From an uncultured Granulosicoccaceae bacterium (GTDB taxonomy: Bacteria > Pseudomonadota > Gammaproteobacteria > Granulosicoccales > Granulosicoccaceae), in NCBI GenBank assembly GCA_938007995.1, contig CALLLW010000046.1, positions 1 through 34,931 on the forward strand: DNA of 34,931 bases, read 5' to 3'. Positions 7,701-15,508 of the stretch are shown one piece after another. Both the position numbers and the translations under genes were made by a program. The notes below the pieces were generated by a model, which saw only the letters and a program-made list of their open reading frames with translations, had not been told where the DNA came from and did no database searches. Position 1 is the first letter of the stretch. Each line of letters begins with the position of its first letter.

Positions 7701-8592
7701 GGTTACCGTTCGCATTAAACTGCTCCAGAGAGCCGTCTGTATCCACGTCAAGAGTGAACGGAATACCTACGAGCGCCTCTCCCAGAATGCCTATATCATC
7801 ACTGTTGGCTTTAACGTTACCATCCCACGCAAGCTCGCCAAGTGGATCTTTAACATCAATTGCAAGCTGCGCATTAACAAACCCCGAGACCTCGTGTTTT
7901 ACATTGAGAGTTTTTGTATTGCCGCTAACGGTACCCTGACCACTAATCTCACCAAACTGCTCAGTGATGATATTCCATTCAGCGTCTGCTGCCACAGGCC
8001 AGTCACCGCTGGTGGTGGCACTGCCATCGAGACGCAGATTTCCCTGTGGCGATTTAACACTCAGCTCAAGTATCTCTAACGCATCACCCGCGCCACCTGC
8101 GCGTAACAGCACTTCATCAATAATGACCGGTTCTTCGGCACCCGGTGGATAAACCGTGACATCAGTAATGGCCACCCGATCAGCCTGCATCGCAAACGGT
8201 ATCTGCAGATCACTCAGCGCAAACGGCTCTTTGGTTTCCTGAGCTTCTGCAGGCTCAGACTCTGGCAGCCTTAGCGTTAAGCCGTCTACCTCAAGCAAAG
8301 CCACATGCAATTCTTTTGAAAATAAGCGCTTTGGTGACCAGTCGAAATCCGCAGAGCGAACCTGCAAATCTATTCCTGCCGCATTCTTAAAGCTTAAATC
8401 CTGCAAGCCACCCGGACCAATGAGCTTGCCCTGTACCCCACCGATGGCTAGATCTTCACCAAGATAATTTTCTGCGATTGAAAAAGCCCGCTGCAAACCG
8501 CTATCGGTTGCAATAACGTAGTAAAACAGCCCGACCACGAGCACGATCAGAAAAAGAAATACCAGCGCTAATCGCTTGAGAATATCCATCAT
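4705..8592 (-). CDS. tamB: TamB, inner-membrane subunit of the translocation and assembly module
   Basis: TamB is a very long, beta-rich protein that bridges the periplasm. It works with TamA in outer-membrane protein assembly and has also been linked to phospholipid transport. This one has 1295 residues. One N-terminal signal anchor (LALVFLFLIVLVVGLFYYV) is followed by the family's opening region (GLQRAFSIAENYLGEDLAIGGVQGKLIGP). About 1000 residues of repeating beta strands come next, then the C-terminal DUF490 domain. That domain has the conserved GSGVVEVVGGDYLIYGQ and LTIERGRILFGGGPLDNPALEF stretches and the end LSFILFGKPVGEGISYTLGRFITPDLYVSYG. The gene starts six bases after the tamA stop, with AGGGG as ribosome site (the second ATG, 8589, is equally good). 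It forms an operon with tamA. Transposon sequence begins within 60 bp of its stop codon but does not disturb the frame. Confidence 0.94.
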   Translation of the reverse strand: MMDILKRLALVFLFLIVLVVGLFYYVIATDSGLQRAFSIAENYLGEDLAIGGVQGKLIGPGGLQDLSFKNAAGIDLQVRSADFDWSPKRLFSKELHVALLEVDGLTLRLPESEPAEAQETKEPFALSDLQIPFAMQADRVAITDVTVYPPGAEEPVIIDEVLLRAGGAGDALEILELSVKSPQGNLRLDGSATTSGDWPVAADAEWNIITEQFGEISGQGTVSGNTKTLNVKHEVSGFVNAQLAIDVKDPLGELAWDGNVKANSDDIGILGEALVGIPFTLDVDTDGSLEQFNANGNLTTEHSETGPLSTDFNLTGTLDQIELSDSTVSFEQSSTELAYEGTVDLKALEADVELDWRELEYPLVVDPKLVLSPSGSLRFTGNAENYSVELDTVVQQEIAGELNITLNASGTPEEVTIAALTVDGPPTSVNGAGVVNLKTREVDINGDWTDVRWPLIGDEVLVSSSSAQFSVSGTLDDYQVDAELALAGKDIPEGDWKISTRGNTEKLTGLELSGNILEGTVSASGDVVFSPQPQWDLALQANGINPGVQWPEHPGDVSFAATSKGSMTDTGPDLIADIQSLSGDYKGMALGGGGRVKLADGEFSADGLSAKVGSATVDLDGAFGDELDLAWQMNADQLSGLVPGVSGDIALDGKVTGTKEAPKLEFNLDANDFKSGGLTTASLTGAGVIDLTGATESNIDIVGESLVVAGYQWQDVSIKGGGIPEQHQLSVNMTGDAPDLSLDLTGGVEGDQWNGSLDTLELLQTTIGDWKLHEPVAIDATKSAVSTGILCLTNLPAVLCVDTNWQAEAGVKARLGIQSFNSELYSDLLPPDIAIDAPLSGKLDFSMQPGGKPAAIGEFYLPEGRIQFTSQGDVITAILGDSTARVNLQDDQLNTEVDLALGQIGTLNAKAVITDLYDRQNLSGNIRSEIADISLAGIGATQVSNIDGAFASDIQLGGTLTAPQVVGGLNLTGFGAEVPSQSLKFEDGNIQAASDGNGRLVISGQIKSGEGELVINGAINPETADVDLTIKGDNFQVANAKRQKAVISPDIEIVINSESISVLGDLLIPSAFVAAGGDSGVITESADVKIKQEIDAEAEAEAAESRVRLGINVQLGDDVKVKAGQFDGALAGGLSLEQVPGKVPTGSGVVEVVGGDYLIYGQNLTIERGRILFGGGPLDNPALEFDVFREVTEYDVKAGVQVRGTAQQPLLELQSEPEQTDANTLSFILFGKPVGEGISYTLGRFITPDLYVSYGIDILTQVQAFNMRYRISDRLALIATSSTESGADFLYTIER

Positions 8593-8598
8593 CAGCCC

Positions 8599-10482
8599 CT
8601 ATAAATCCGGACCAATGTTGATGTGAAATTCATAAACACCATTATTCGGTTCATCGAGACCGCGCGCCGCGTCGAATCTAATCGGTCCTATCGGCGAACG
8701 CCATCTGATGCCAGCGCCAATACTGTTGCGCAGCACCACCTCATCATCAAACGCATCACCTGCATCCATAAACACGGCCCAGCTATAGCTTGGTCTAAAC
8801 GGAACCTCATATTCAATACTGGCCTCAACCAAATGCCTACCACCAACCAGTTCATTATCTTCTTCCGGTGCTATCACATTAAAGTCATACCCTCTCACCG
8901 TGTTGTCACCACCGGTGTAGAAGCGCTTGGATAAAGGCAATAATGCGAAATCAGAGACAGCTGTGGACCCCACCGATCCACGAGCAATAAAGCGATTGCC
9001 GTTGCTGTACGAGAAAATTGTCTTTGCTGTGAGTTTGGCTTGTATAAATGATGTATCCGATAACACGCTGTTACTTGCACCACGCAGCATAATTTCAAAC
9101 GAACTGCCGCGTTCAACATTGAGCCGTTCAACCAGCTCTACCGGAGATGTCCAAAGCCATTCTGCAGTCGGAAAAAACAGCGTCGATATCTGATCTTCTG
9201 CAACATTTTCCTCAACTTCATAGTCAAGACTGTAGGTCTTTAACCAGTTTTCATCGCGAAAGCTGTAGAAACCACCGACACCAATGTTACGAAAATGCCG
9301 TTCAGTGGTGTCTTCTTCCTCAATATTAAAGTTAAAGCCATAGCTGTCAGTGCGAGGATCACGAGTCGGTATGATATAGCTATACCCCAGACCGTAACCT
9401 ATTTCTGAAAGTATTGCCTGCGCTTCGTAGTGATGGCCTTCAGAGTTAACACGGCGACGTGTTACCCCAAAGCGCAAACGCGCCCCGGTATCAGTACCGA
9501 AGCCAACACCGTAAACATATTGCTTTGGGTTTCTATGGGTGAGGTCCACATCTACCGGAATCACTTTTTCAACAGCATCATCCGCCGAAGCGCGAACCTG
9601 CACATTGCGGTAGTAAGGTGTGTTACTGAAATCACTCTGAATTTTCTGGATAGCACCTGCATCATAGAAATCGTTCCCCTGCAGATCTATATACCGTGCA
9701 ATTATCTCATCAGACAACCATGGTCGATCCTGAGTAACAGTAATCTCACCAATTTTGTATCTTTCACCGGTTGTAAAGTGCAGCGTGACATCAGCACCGT
9801 AGTCTTCAACGTCAATCAGTATTTCCTGATCGGTAAACTCTGAATCAAAATAGCCCATGGTTGCAGCAGCAGTACGAATATTGCTTTTCAACGCATCGTA
9901 TGACTGCTGATCCAGTAGCTGCTCGCGGCGGATATTCTCTGCAGCAAAAGCCATCAGGTTACGAAAATCCGGCTCATCGGCACCCGGGCCAATAATTTTT
10001 ATCGACGCATTTTTAACCGGTACCCGATCACCCGGCTTAATACGATAAACCGCCTGCCATTTACTCCCAAGATCATTCAAACTCGCTTCAACCGTTGAAC
10101 GATAGTAGCCAAAGGCTTTCAGTGCAGACGCAATTTGATCCGGCGCCTGACGGTGCATAAAACGCATTCGCGACACAGACGGAATATCTTCTTCATGGAA
10201 TTGCCAGATATCCAGCAACTTTTCAATGTTGTCCCGCAGCACAAGCTCAACACCACTCATGACAACGCTGAGTTCTTTAATCTCCTCTTTGCGCAGATCC
10301 GTTCTCTCGGTAGACGGTGCAAGAGCTGCTATCTCTTTGGCACGAGTGAAAGGATCAATCGCGCCGGCAGGCTGTTCCTGCGCTGAAACCAGAGTCGCCA
10401 AAATCGCCGCAGACAACGCACACATCACCGGCAGCGCAGCGTGCGTTATAGCAGACTCGGATTTTCGAAATGGTTGCCGCAT
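8599..10482 (-). CDS. tamA: TamA, Omp85-family outer-membrane protein
   Basis: TamA is the outer-membrane barrel partner of TamB and a relative of BamA. The 627-residue product has a cleavable signal sequence (hydrophobic ALPVMCALSAAILATLVSA, cleavage likely near AQEQ). A periplasmic POTRA region follows, at about residues 80-330 (VYRIKPGDRVPVKNASIKIIG; FTTGERYKIGEITVTQDRPW). The C-terminal 16-strand barrel begins near KQYVYGVGFGTDTGARLRFG. The lid-lock motif shows as NTVRGYDF and the beta signal as VYEFHINIGPDL. TamA proteins are usually about 580 residues, so this one is slightly long at the N-terminus. It starts at ATG 10482 without a clear ribosome site. The next gene downstream is tamB, six bases away. 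Confidence 0.94.
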   Translation of the reverse strand: MRQPFRKSESAITHAALPVMCALSAAILATLVSAQEQPAGAIDPFTRAKEIAALAPSTERTDLRKEEIKELSVVMSGVELVLRDNIEKLLDIWQFHEEDIPSVSRMRFMHRQAPDQIASALKAFGYYRSTVEASLNDLGSKWQAVYRIKPGDRVPVKNASIKIIGPGADEPDFRNLMAFAAENIRREQLLDQQSYDALKSNIRTAAATMGYFDSEFTDQEILIDVEDYGADVTLHFTTGERYKIGEITVTQDRPWLSDEIIARYIDLQGNDFYDAGAIQKIQSDFSNTPYYRNVQVRASADDAVEKVIPVDVDLTHRNPKQYVYGVGFGTDTGARLRFGVTRRRVNSEGHHYEAQAILSEIGYGLGYSYIIPTRDPRTDSYGFNFNIEEEDTTERHFRNIGVGGFYSFRDENWLKTYSLDYEVEENVAEDQISTLFFPTAEWLWTSPVELVERLNVERGSSFEIMLRGASNSVLSDTSFIQAKLTAKTIFSYSNGNRFIARGSVGSTAVSDFALLPLSKRFYTGGDNTVRGYDFNVIAPEEDNELVGGRHLVEASIEYEVPFRPSYSWAVFMDAGDAFDDEVVLRNSIGAGIRWRSPIGPIRFDAARGLDEPNNGVYEFHINIGPDL

Positions 10483-10527
10483 AGGGGAATCAGGCCAGCA
10501 TGTGACTTATTTTTCTTATTCTGGTCA

Positions 10528-10540
10528 CGCAGTTACTGCG
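10528..10540. promoter_or_regulatory. Short palindrome upstream of tamA
   Basis: CGCAGT-T-ACTGCG is a perfect 6-bp inverted repeat 46 bp upstream of the tamA start. A TATACT box reads on the minus strand near 10554-10559, so the palindrome would sit in the early transcribed region or over the promoter. It could be an operator. No known regulator site matches, and a -35 box at proper spacing is not evident. Confidence 0.2.
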
Positions 10541-10716
10541 ATGTATGGACTGAGTATAGACCAATACCCGTCCAATGAAGCCGCGAGCGCGTGCGCGATG
10601 TAAACAATACATTTTCATCACGCCGGGGACTCATGGATGCACTGTCAACTTGATTGACGTGGCCGGACCACCTTGACACTGAGGAATTGTCCAGGCGATC
10701 GCCAGACCTGCTGCGA

Positions 10717-12021
10717 CTACGGTCTGGCGTACACCCTTTCGCCCATCAGATGGGTTGCAACAGTGCTTCGATCGTCACCCAGTATTATCAGCGCAAACAG
10801 TTGCTCTTCTATATCTTCCGCTAACGCTACCCGCTGCGCCAGAACGTCGGTTGCCTGCAGATCGTGCACAACAAAATCCGCTTCCTTGCCTTCCGCTAAG
10901 CTGCCTACCTGGTCGTCAATGCTCAGAGCAGTCGCACCACCGAGTGTCATTTCATAAAAAAGTTGCAGTGATGTGACTGTGTTACCCGCCATTTGTGTGA
11001 CTTTATAAGCTTCACTAGCAGTTCTAAGCATACTAAAGCTGGTACCACCACCGACGTCAGTTGCCAATGTTGTACGCACATTTCTGGATCGGGCGGTAAC
11101 CAGGTCAAAAAGACCACTGCCTAAGAACAGATTAGAGGTCGGGCAAAACGCCGCTACCGTGCCACTGTCTGCCATGCGAGTAATGTCAGCATCATCCAGA
11201 TAGATGCAATGACCATATATCGATTTTTCACCAAGCAAACCAAAGTGATCGTAAACGTCCAGATAGCTTCTGAAACCTGGATACAAGTCAGCCACCCATT
11301 GAATCTCTGCTTTGTTCTCTGCAACATGGCTTTGCAGGTAGACCCCTTCGTTTTCATGATAAAGCTGGCTGGCAAGTTTCAGTTGCTCTTCAGTAGATGT
11401 GGGTGCAAAGCGCGGCGTAACTGCATAAAGCAATCGGTTTTTTCTGTGCCATTTATCAATAAGCTGCTGACTGTCTTCGTAACTGCTGGCTGCTGTGTCG
11501 CGAAGAAATTCGGGGCAATTTCGATCCATCATCACTTTGCCAGACGCAAGCCGCATATTAGCCGACAAGGCTGCGTTAAAAATGGCATCAACCGACTGCT
11601 TATGAATGGTGGCATATACAAAGGCTGAAGTTGTACCGTTCTTCAACAGCTCTTTGATAAACCAGTTTGCAACATCATTGGCATAGGCTTCATCAGAGAA
11701 CTTTGATTCAGCCGGAAAAGTGTATTTTTCCAACCATTCAAGCAACTGAGCACCATAACTGGCAATCACGCCGGTTTGCGGATAATGAAGGTGTCCGTCT
11801 ATAAAACCAGGGGTGATCGTGTAGGCCCGGTAATCCACCTGATCGCATTGTTCCAGTTCGTCACGGGAAAGATCAGCCTCAGCACCGCTTGAATCTATCA
11901 ATCCATCGGTCACTTTAAGATAGCCGTTCTTAATGTAACCCAGAGCCGATGCACCATCGACCCATGGATCAGACAGGCAATGCGCAATTGATGCAAAATA
12001 GATTGTTGATCGTTGTGTCAA
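10717..12021 (-). CDS. guaD: Guanine deaminase
   Basis: This cytosolic zinc enzyme hydrolyses guanine to xanthine and ammonia, feeding purine breakdown. It has 434 residues, the normal length for the amidohydrolase-superfamily enzyme. The metal-binding GFIDGHLHYPQ motif places His at 77 and 79. Conserved family blocks follow: TPRFAPT, LQSHVAEN, YGHCIYL, FCPTSNLFLGSGLF and LATDVGGGTSFSMLRT, the last carrying the catalytic Asp. The tail ATALSIDDQVGSLAEGKEADFVVHD is the usual composite-domain end. It starts at TTG 12021, supported by GGTGA five bases upstream and by alignment to the family start. It lies 55 bp downstream of xdhC and is probably cotranscribed, as in the xdhC-guaD order of many proteobacteria. 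Confidence 0.95.
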   Translation of the reverse strand: MTQRSTIYFASIAHCLSDPWVDGASALGYIKNGYLKVTDGLIDSSGAEADLSRDELEQCDQVDYRAYTITPGFIDGHLHYPQTGVIASYGAQLLEWLEKYTFPAESKFSDEAYANDVANWFIKELLKNGTTSAFVYATIHKQSVDAIFNAALSANMRLASGKVMMDRNCPEFLRDTAASSYEDSQQLIDKWHRKNRLLYAVTPRFAPTSTEEQLKLASQLYHENEGVYLQSHVAENKAEIQWVADLYPGFRSYLDVYDHFGLLGEKSIYGHCIYLDDADITRMADSGTVAAFCPTSNLFLGSGLFDLVTARSRNVRTTLATDVGGGTSFSMLRTASEAYKVTQMAGNTVTSLQLFYEMTLGGATALSIDDQVGSLAEGKEADFVVHDLQATDVLAQRVALAEDIEEQLFALIILGDDRSTVATHLMGERVYARP

Positions 12022-12076
12022 AGAATCACCCGTGTGACGTCATATTGATTACAAAAGACTGTGAGTACGCTGCTGA

Positions 12077-13150
12077 TTAGCAGGTCGATGATGTAGATTG
12101 CCAATGCAGCATAAGCTCTGCTGCCAAACTCAAAGCGATGACCTCGGGTTTTGAAGATTGCAGTGTTAGATTGCCAATTGGGCAATGCAATCGATCGATA
12201 CTGGTCTGACTAATGCCACGCTGTTGCAACCTCTTTATAAAAGTATTGCGCTTGGTAGCAGAACCGATTAAACCGAGCCAGTCGAACTTTGCGCTATTCA
12301 ATAAATCCAGACAAATATTAAAATCCAGTGCATGGCTGTGGGTCATGACCACATGTGCAGCCTTTTCTGGATTGCCCACTTCTGAACGACCCATTGCTGA
12401 ACAACTTAGGACGTCATGATCCGTTGGTTCGGTCAGAATTCGATTGATTGCCAGATCCGGCTGAAGTTGCAACCACTCATCGCGATGATCGAGTAGTGTC
12501 ACCCGACAGTCCAGCAGAATCAACTGCGAAACCACCGCCTGTCCCACGTGTCCTGCACCGTGTACCCATACCTCCCGGCGTAACTCAGACAACGGTTGAC
12601 ACAACCAGCGTGAATTTTCTGCGTCAAGCACCACCGACGCTGAACTCGTTTGCAAATCAATACCACGGTCCACACCAGACACAGGCTTAATTTTTTCTAA
12701 ATCAACAGCTGAAAGAATACGTGCAACGCTGCAATCCCGTGATCGGCATAACCAGTAACTCGCATCTTCACCCAGGCTCCTGGTTATCGCCTTTGAACGC
12801 AACAATTCACTTACCCACGGCGTCTTTGCACTGACACTTTCAAAAAGCAATTCCACTCTGCCACCGCAACACTGCCCCAATGACGGACCCAGAGAGAATT
12901 TTTTGTAACGTGCTGTAGAATCCCCACTGGATTCCCTTTCAAATTCTCCGTTGAGTAGCCTGCGGGCCTCTTGCTCACATTTGTGCTCAAGGTTTCCACC
13001 ACCGATCGTGCCGCTGATACCACTGCGGGAAACAACCAGACTGGCTCCAACTTCCCGTGGCACTGAACCACTGACAGCGACGACAGTAACGAGCACCGCA
13101 ATGCCGTCAGCTTCTATTGCATTTTTTAATCTTTCGAACCAATCCGGCAT
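12077..13150 (-). CDS. xdhC: XdhC, xanthine dehydrogenase maturation factor
   Basis: XdhC binds molybdenum cofactor, promotes its sulfuration and hands it to xanthine dehydrogenase. The 357-residue protein has the N-terminal CoxI/XdhC domain (VAVSGSVPREVGASLVVS, ISGTIGGGNLEH), including the cysteine motif LGQCCGGRVELLFE. The C-terminal Rossmann-like domain has VHGAGHVGQAV (GxGxxG) and MTHSHALDFNIC, then WLGLIGSATKRNTFIKRL and HCPIGNLTLQSSKPEVIALSLAAEL. These blocks are specific to XdhC. Its target enzyme subunits (xdhA, xdhB) are not in the window; the neighbour on the other side is the divergent pel operon. xdhAB must be elsewhere or lost. No strong ribosome site precedes ATG 13150. Confidence 0.94.
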   Translation of the reverse strand: MPDWFERLKNAIEADGIAVLVTVVAVSGSVPREVGASLVVSRSGISGTIGGGNLEHKCEQEARRLLNGEFERESSGDSTARYKKFSLGPSLGQCCGGRVELLFESVSAKTPWVSELLRSKAITRSLGEDASYWLCRSRDCSVARILSAVDLEKIKPVSGVDRGIDLQTSSASVVLDAENSRWLCQPLSELRREVWVHGAGHVGQAVVSQLILLDCRVTLLDHRDEWLQLQPDLAINRILTEPTDHDVLSCSAMGRSEVGNPEKAAHVVMTHSHALDFNICLDLLNSAKFDWLGLIGSATKRNTFIKRLQQRGISQTSIDRLHCPIGNLTLQSSKPEVIALSLAAELMLHWQSTSSTC

Positions 13151-13414
13151 AGGGACAAGAATAACGGATCTGCGCTGCTTGTGGCACTGGATGTGCGTGG
13201 CGCGTCACAACTAAACAGTGGAGTGTGCCGTGTTTTTCCGCCGAACTATGGAACAGTTCATGCTCTAGTCTCTGCCGGTTTCTGTGACACAGGCGTCAAA
13301 TACGACGGTACTGCATCACCATTGCTGTCGTCACCCGTAGCAACACAGTGACCAAAAGCAACAGAAACCGTTTGTTTTCAAAATTATTTAAGTGGACTTG
13401 AACCGGACACAACC
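13151..13414. promoter_or_regulatory. Divergent intergenic region between xdhC and the pel operon
   Basis: These 264 bp must hold the promoters of xdhC (minus) and pelC (plus). Visible symmetry includes GAACT-ATGGAAC-AGTTC near 13245-13261, and GTCAC ... GTGAC separated by 14 bases around 13331-13354. There is also a GTCAAATACGAC half-palindrome near 13296-13307, loosely like the FleQ box that controls pel in Pseudomonas. None is a convincing match, and no clear -35/-10 pair stands out. Regulation by a FleQ-like factor is only a possibility. Confidence 0.35.
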
Positions 13415-14065
13415 ATGCGCACCAAAATACTAGCCAGCGTCATCATCGCTACCAGCGCCCTGCTTTCCGCATGTCAGACATTGACTTCATCTAACCGCGT
13501 GATCGTCAGTTCCGCAGAGACCTGGGCTGTGCTGCCAATCGTCAACCTGTCTACCACACCGCTGGCCGGTAACCGTGCTGCTGCATTGGTAGAAACACAC
13601 TTACGCGCCAAAGGTGTCAACAATCTGGAAGTGTATAAAGCACCGGAACACGAAAGCGTCATTGCTCTACTGGATGAAGCCGGCCAACTCGAAAAAGCCA
13701 AGAACTGGGCAGTTCAAAATGGTGTTCGTTATGGCATTACCGGTGATGTTCAGGAGTGGGCATACAAGAGCGGCCTCGACAACGAGCCGACCGTAGGCAT
13801 GACACTCAAATTCATCGATCTGCAATCCGATACGGTGATGTGGACTGCAAACGCATCGAGAACCGGCTGGGGACGTAGCAATCTCTCAGGTACTGCAAAC
13901 AAAACAATCGACGAACTACTAACACAAGTCAGGTTCAGTAACGCCCGTGGGCGACCCACACTTGCTGCAGCCATAGGCGTTGAAAGTACAGATACTGATG
14001 AATTGTCCACGCCTCCGTCTGGTACAGCAACAGCCCCGATCAGACCGGCCACAATCAACCAATAA
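13415..14065 (+). CDS. pelC: PelC, outer-membrane lipoprotein of Pel export
   Basis: PelC forms a ring under the outer membrane that helps funnel the cationic Pel polymer to the PelB pore. The 216-residue product has a lipoprotein signal with lipobox LLSAC (Cys20). A compact alpha/beta domain follows (WAVLPIVNLSTTPLAGNRAAALVETHLRAKG, then ALLDEAGQLEKAKNWAVQNGVRYGITGDVQEWAYKSG). The segment VGMTLKFIDLQSDTVMWTANASRTGWG matches the PelC/CsgG-like fold. About 40 low-complexity residues rich in Thr, Ser and Pro extend the C-terminus. It is the first gene of the operon here, whereas pelA is first in Pseudomonas aeruginosa. pelD follows after 18 bp. Confidence 0.88.
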   Translation: MRTKILASVIIATSALLSACQTLTSSNRVIVSSAETWAVLPIVNLSTTPLAGNRAAALVETHLRAKGVNNLEVYKAPEHESVIALLDEAGQLEKAKNWAVQNGVRYGITGDVQEWAYKSGLDNEPTVGMTLKFIDLQSDTVMWTANASRTGWGRSNLSGTANKTIDELLTQVRFSNARGRPTLAAAIGVESTDTDELSTPPSGTATAPIRPATINQ

Positions 14066-14083
14066 CTCGCGGAGCGACAAAAT

Positions 14084-15508
14084 ATGCTCAGTTTCAACCT
14101 GCCGTCATCTGCGGTAAAGAAACACAAAAAGAGTTTCTCCTGGCTTGATACCGGGCCAAACAAAAAGTGGAGCCACAAAGTTGTAGAGCTGGTCGCCTTT
14201 GCGTTGATCGTACCCGTTATCGGGCATCTGTTCTTCCGCAATGATCCAGTCGGTATGAACTCGGGATTTGCATGGGTCATCCTGCCACCGGTTATCTTTG
14301 CGGCACGTTATGGCTCAGTCTGGGGATTTGTCTGTGCAATCGCCAGCGTCAGCGTTCTGGCATATCCATGGCAGGCTTACGCTGATCAAACCAGTGCGCT
14401 TATTACACTGGGAGTCGGCACGATCATACTCAGCATACTGGTTGGTGACTTTGCTTCTGCAGGCAAAAAACAAAGCGCCCAGGAATCTGCAGAGAACAAA
14501 TATCTGCGTCACCGCATAAAAGAATTCTCAAAAGACTACCACGTGCTGAAAGTGTCACACGGACAGCTGGAAGAGTTTATGGCGGGCAACCGTCTCAGCG
14601 TACGCCAGGCACTACAACAGCTCAAGCCCATGCTGAAATCAAACAATAGTGATGAAATCAAAGCAGGCAGTGAGTTGATGGCTGTATTTGCACAGTACGG
14701 TGCGGTTCAGGTTGCAGGCTTATACGGCGTAAAGGAAAAAGGCAGAGTCGACCCAAAGCCAATCGCTACCCATGGTGATATGCCGGAACTCAACCTGTTT
14801 GATCCTTTGATCAAACTGTCAATTGAGCACAAAAAACTCGTGAGTGTGCAGCTACAGGCACAGGAAACGGAAACAGTAGAAAGCGAACTGCTCGCAGTGG
14901 TGCCGATTGTAGATTCACATGACCATCTTCACGGCGTTCTTGTTATTAAAGATATGCACTTCATGGCTTTCCAGCAGGAAAACCTCAACGTGCTTTCACT
15001 GCTCGGCAGCTATGTTGGTGATCTGTTAACACGCTCCAAAGGCGAAGGCGAATCACAAAGTGGCTGGTTCATGGCTGAACTTAGCAACGCGATCCGCTTT
15101 GCTCACAGCAGTAAAGTGCCGTCCTGTCTGCTGGCGCTGCGTCTGACATCAAATGCGCAAACACAGTTTGTTATAGATTTTCTCACCACCAACACCAGAA
15201 GTCTGGATAGCAACTGGCAACCAGATCATGCTGAAGATCAAGCGACCATTGTATTTCTGTTGCCGTTGATGACAGAAGTACAGGGCCAGGCGTTTCTACA
15301 GCGGGTTTCAAAGAAGCTGTTCGACGAACAGCAGATTGATCTTTCATCAATGACCGAAATTGTAAGCACCAAGCTCATCAAAACACGCGATACCGAAGAA
15401 TCGTGCTTAAACTTCGTCAACAAAGTAGCCGGCTACGGCAAGGACAAGGGCAAGAAAAACAAGAACTCTCGCTGGAAACTATTGGAGAAGCGAAATCGTG
15501 CTGCGTAG
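14084..15508 (+). CDS. pelD: PelD, membrane c-di-GMP receptor of the Pel synthase
   Basis: PelD activates Pel synthesis when it binds cyclic di-GMP. The 474-residue protein opens with a basic cytosolic stretch. About four membrane segments follow between residues 30 and 125 (VVELVAFALIVPVIGHLFF; WVILPPVIFAARYG; VWGFVCAIASVSVLAYPW; LITLGVGTIILSILVGDFA), then a helical linker, a GAF domain (about 165-320) and a degenerate GGDEF domain (about 330-450). The c-di-GMP I-site is present as RSLD, Arg372-Asp375, very close to the Arg367/Asp370 site of the P. aeruginosa protein. The GGDEF active-site signature itself is absent, so it should bind but not make the nucleotide. Its last 11 bases overlap pelE. 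Confidence 0.94.
   Translation: MLSFNLPSSAVKKHKKSFSWLDTGPNKKWSHKVVELVAFALIVPVIGHLFFRNDPVGMNSGFAWVILPPVIFAARYGSVWGFVCAIASVSVLAYPWQAYADQTSALITLGVGTIILSILVGDFASAGKKQSAQESAENKYLRHRIKEFSKDYHVLKVSHGQLEEFMAGNRLSVRQALQQLKPMLKSNNSDEIKAGSELMAVFAQYGAVQVAGLYGVKEKGRVDPKPIATHGDMPELNLFDPLIKLSIEHKKLVSVQLQAQETETVESELLAVVPIVDSHDHLHGVLVIKDMHFMAFQQENLNVLSLLGSYVGDLLTRSKGEGESQSGWFMAELSNAIRFAHSSKVPSCLLALRLTSNAQTQFVIDFLTTNTRSLDSNWQPDHAEDQATIVFLLPLMTEVQGQAFLQRVSKKLFDEQQIDLSSMTEIVSTKLIKTRDTEESCLNFVNKVAGYGKDKGKKNKNSRWKLLEKRNRAA

Noticed and set aside
4969..8152. Several plus-strand open frames of 60-160 codons inside tamB
   Set aside because: They are antisense shadows of a full-length, well-conserved TamB; none has a ribosome site or family motifs.
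13296..13307. FleQ-like box in front of pelC
   Set aside because: Only GTC...GAC ends match; too degenerate to call as a site.
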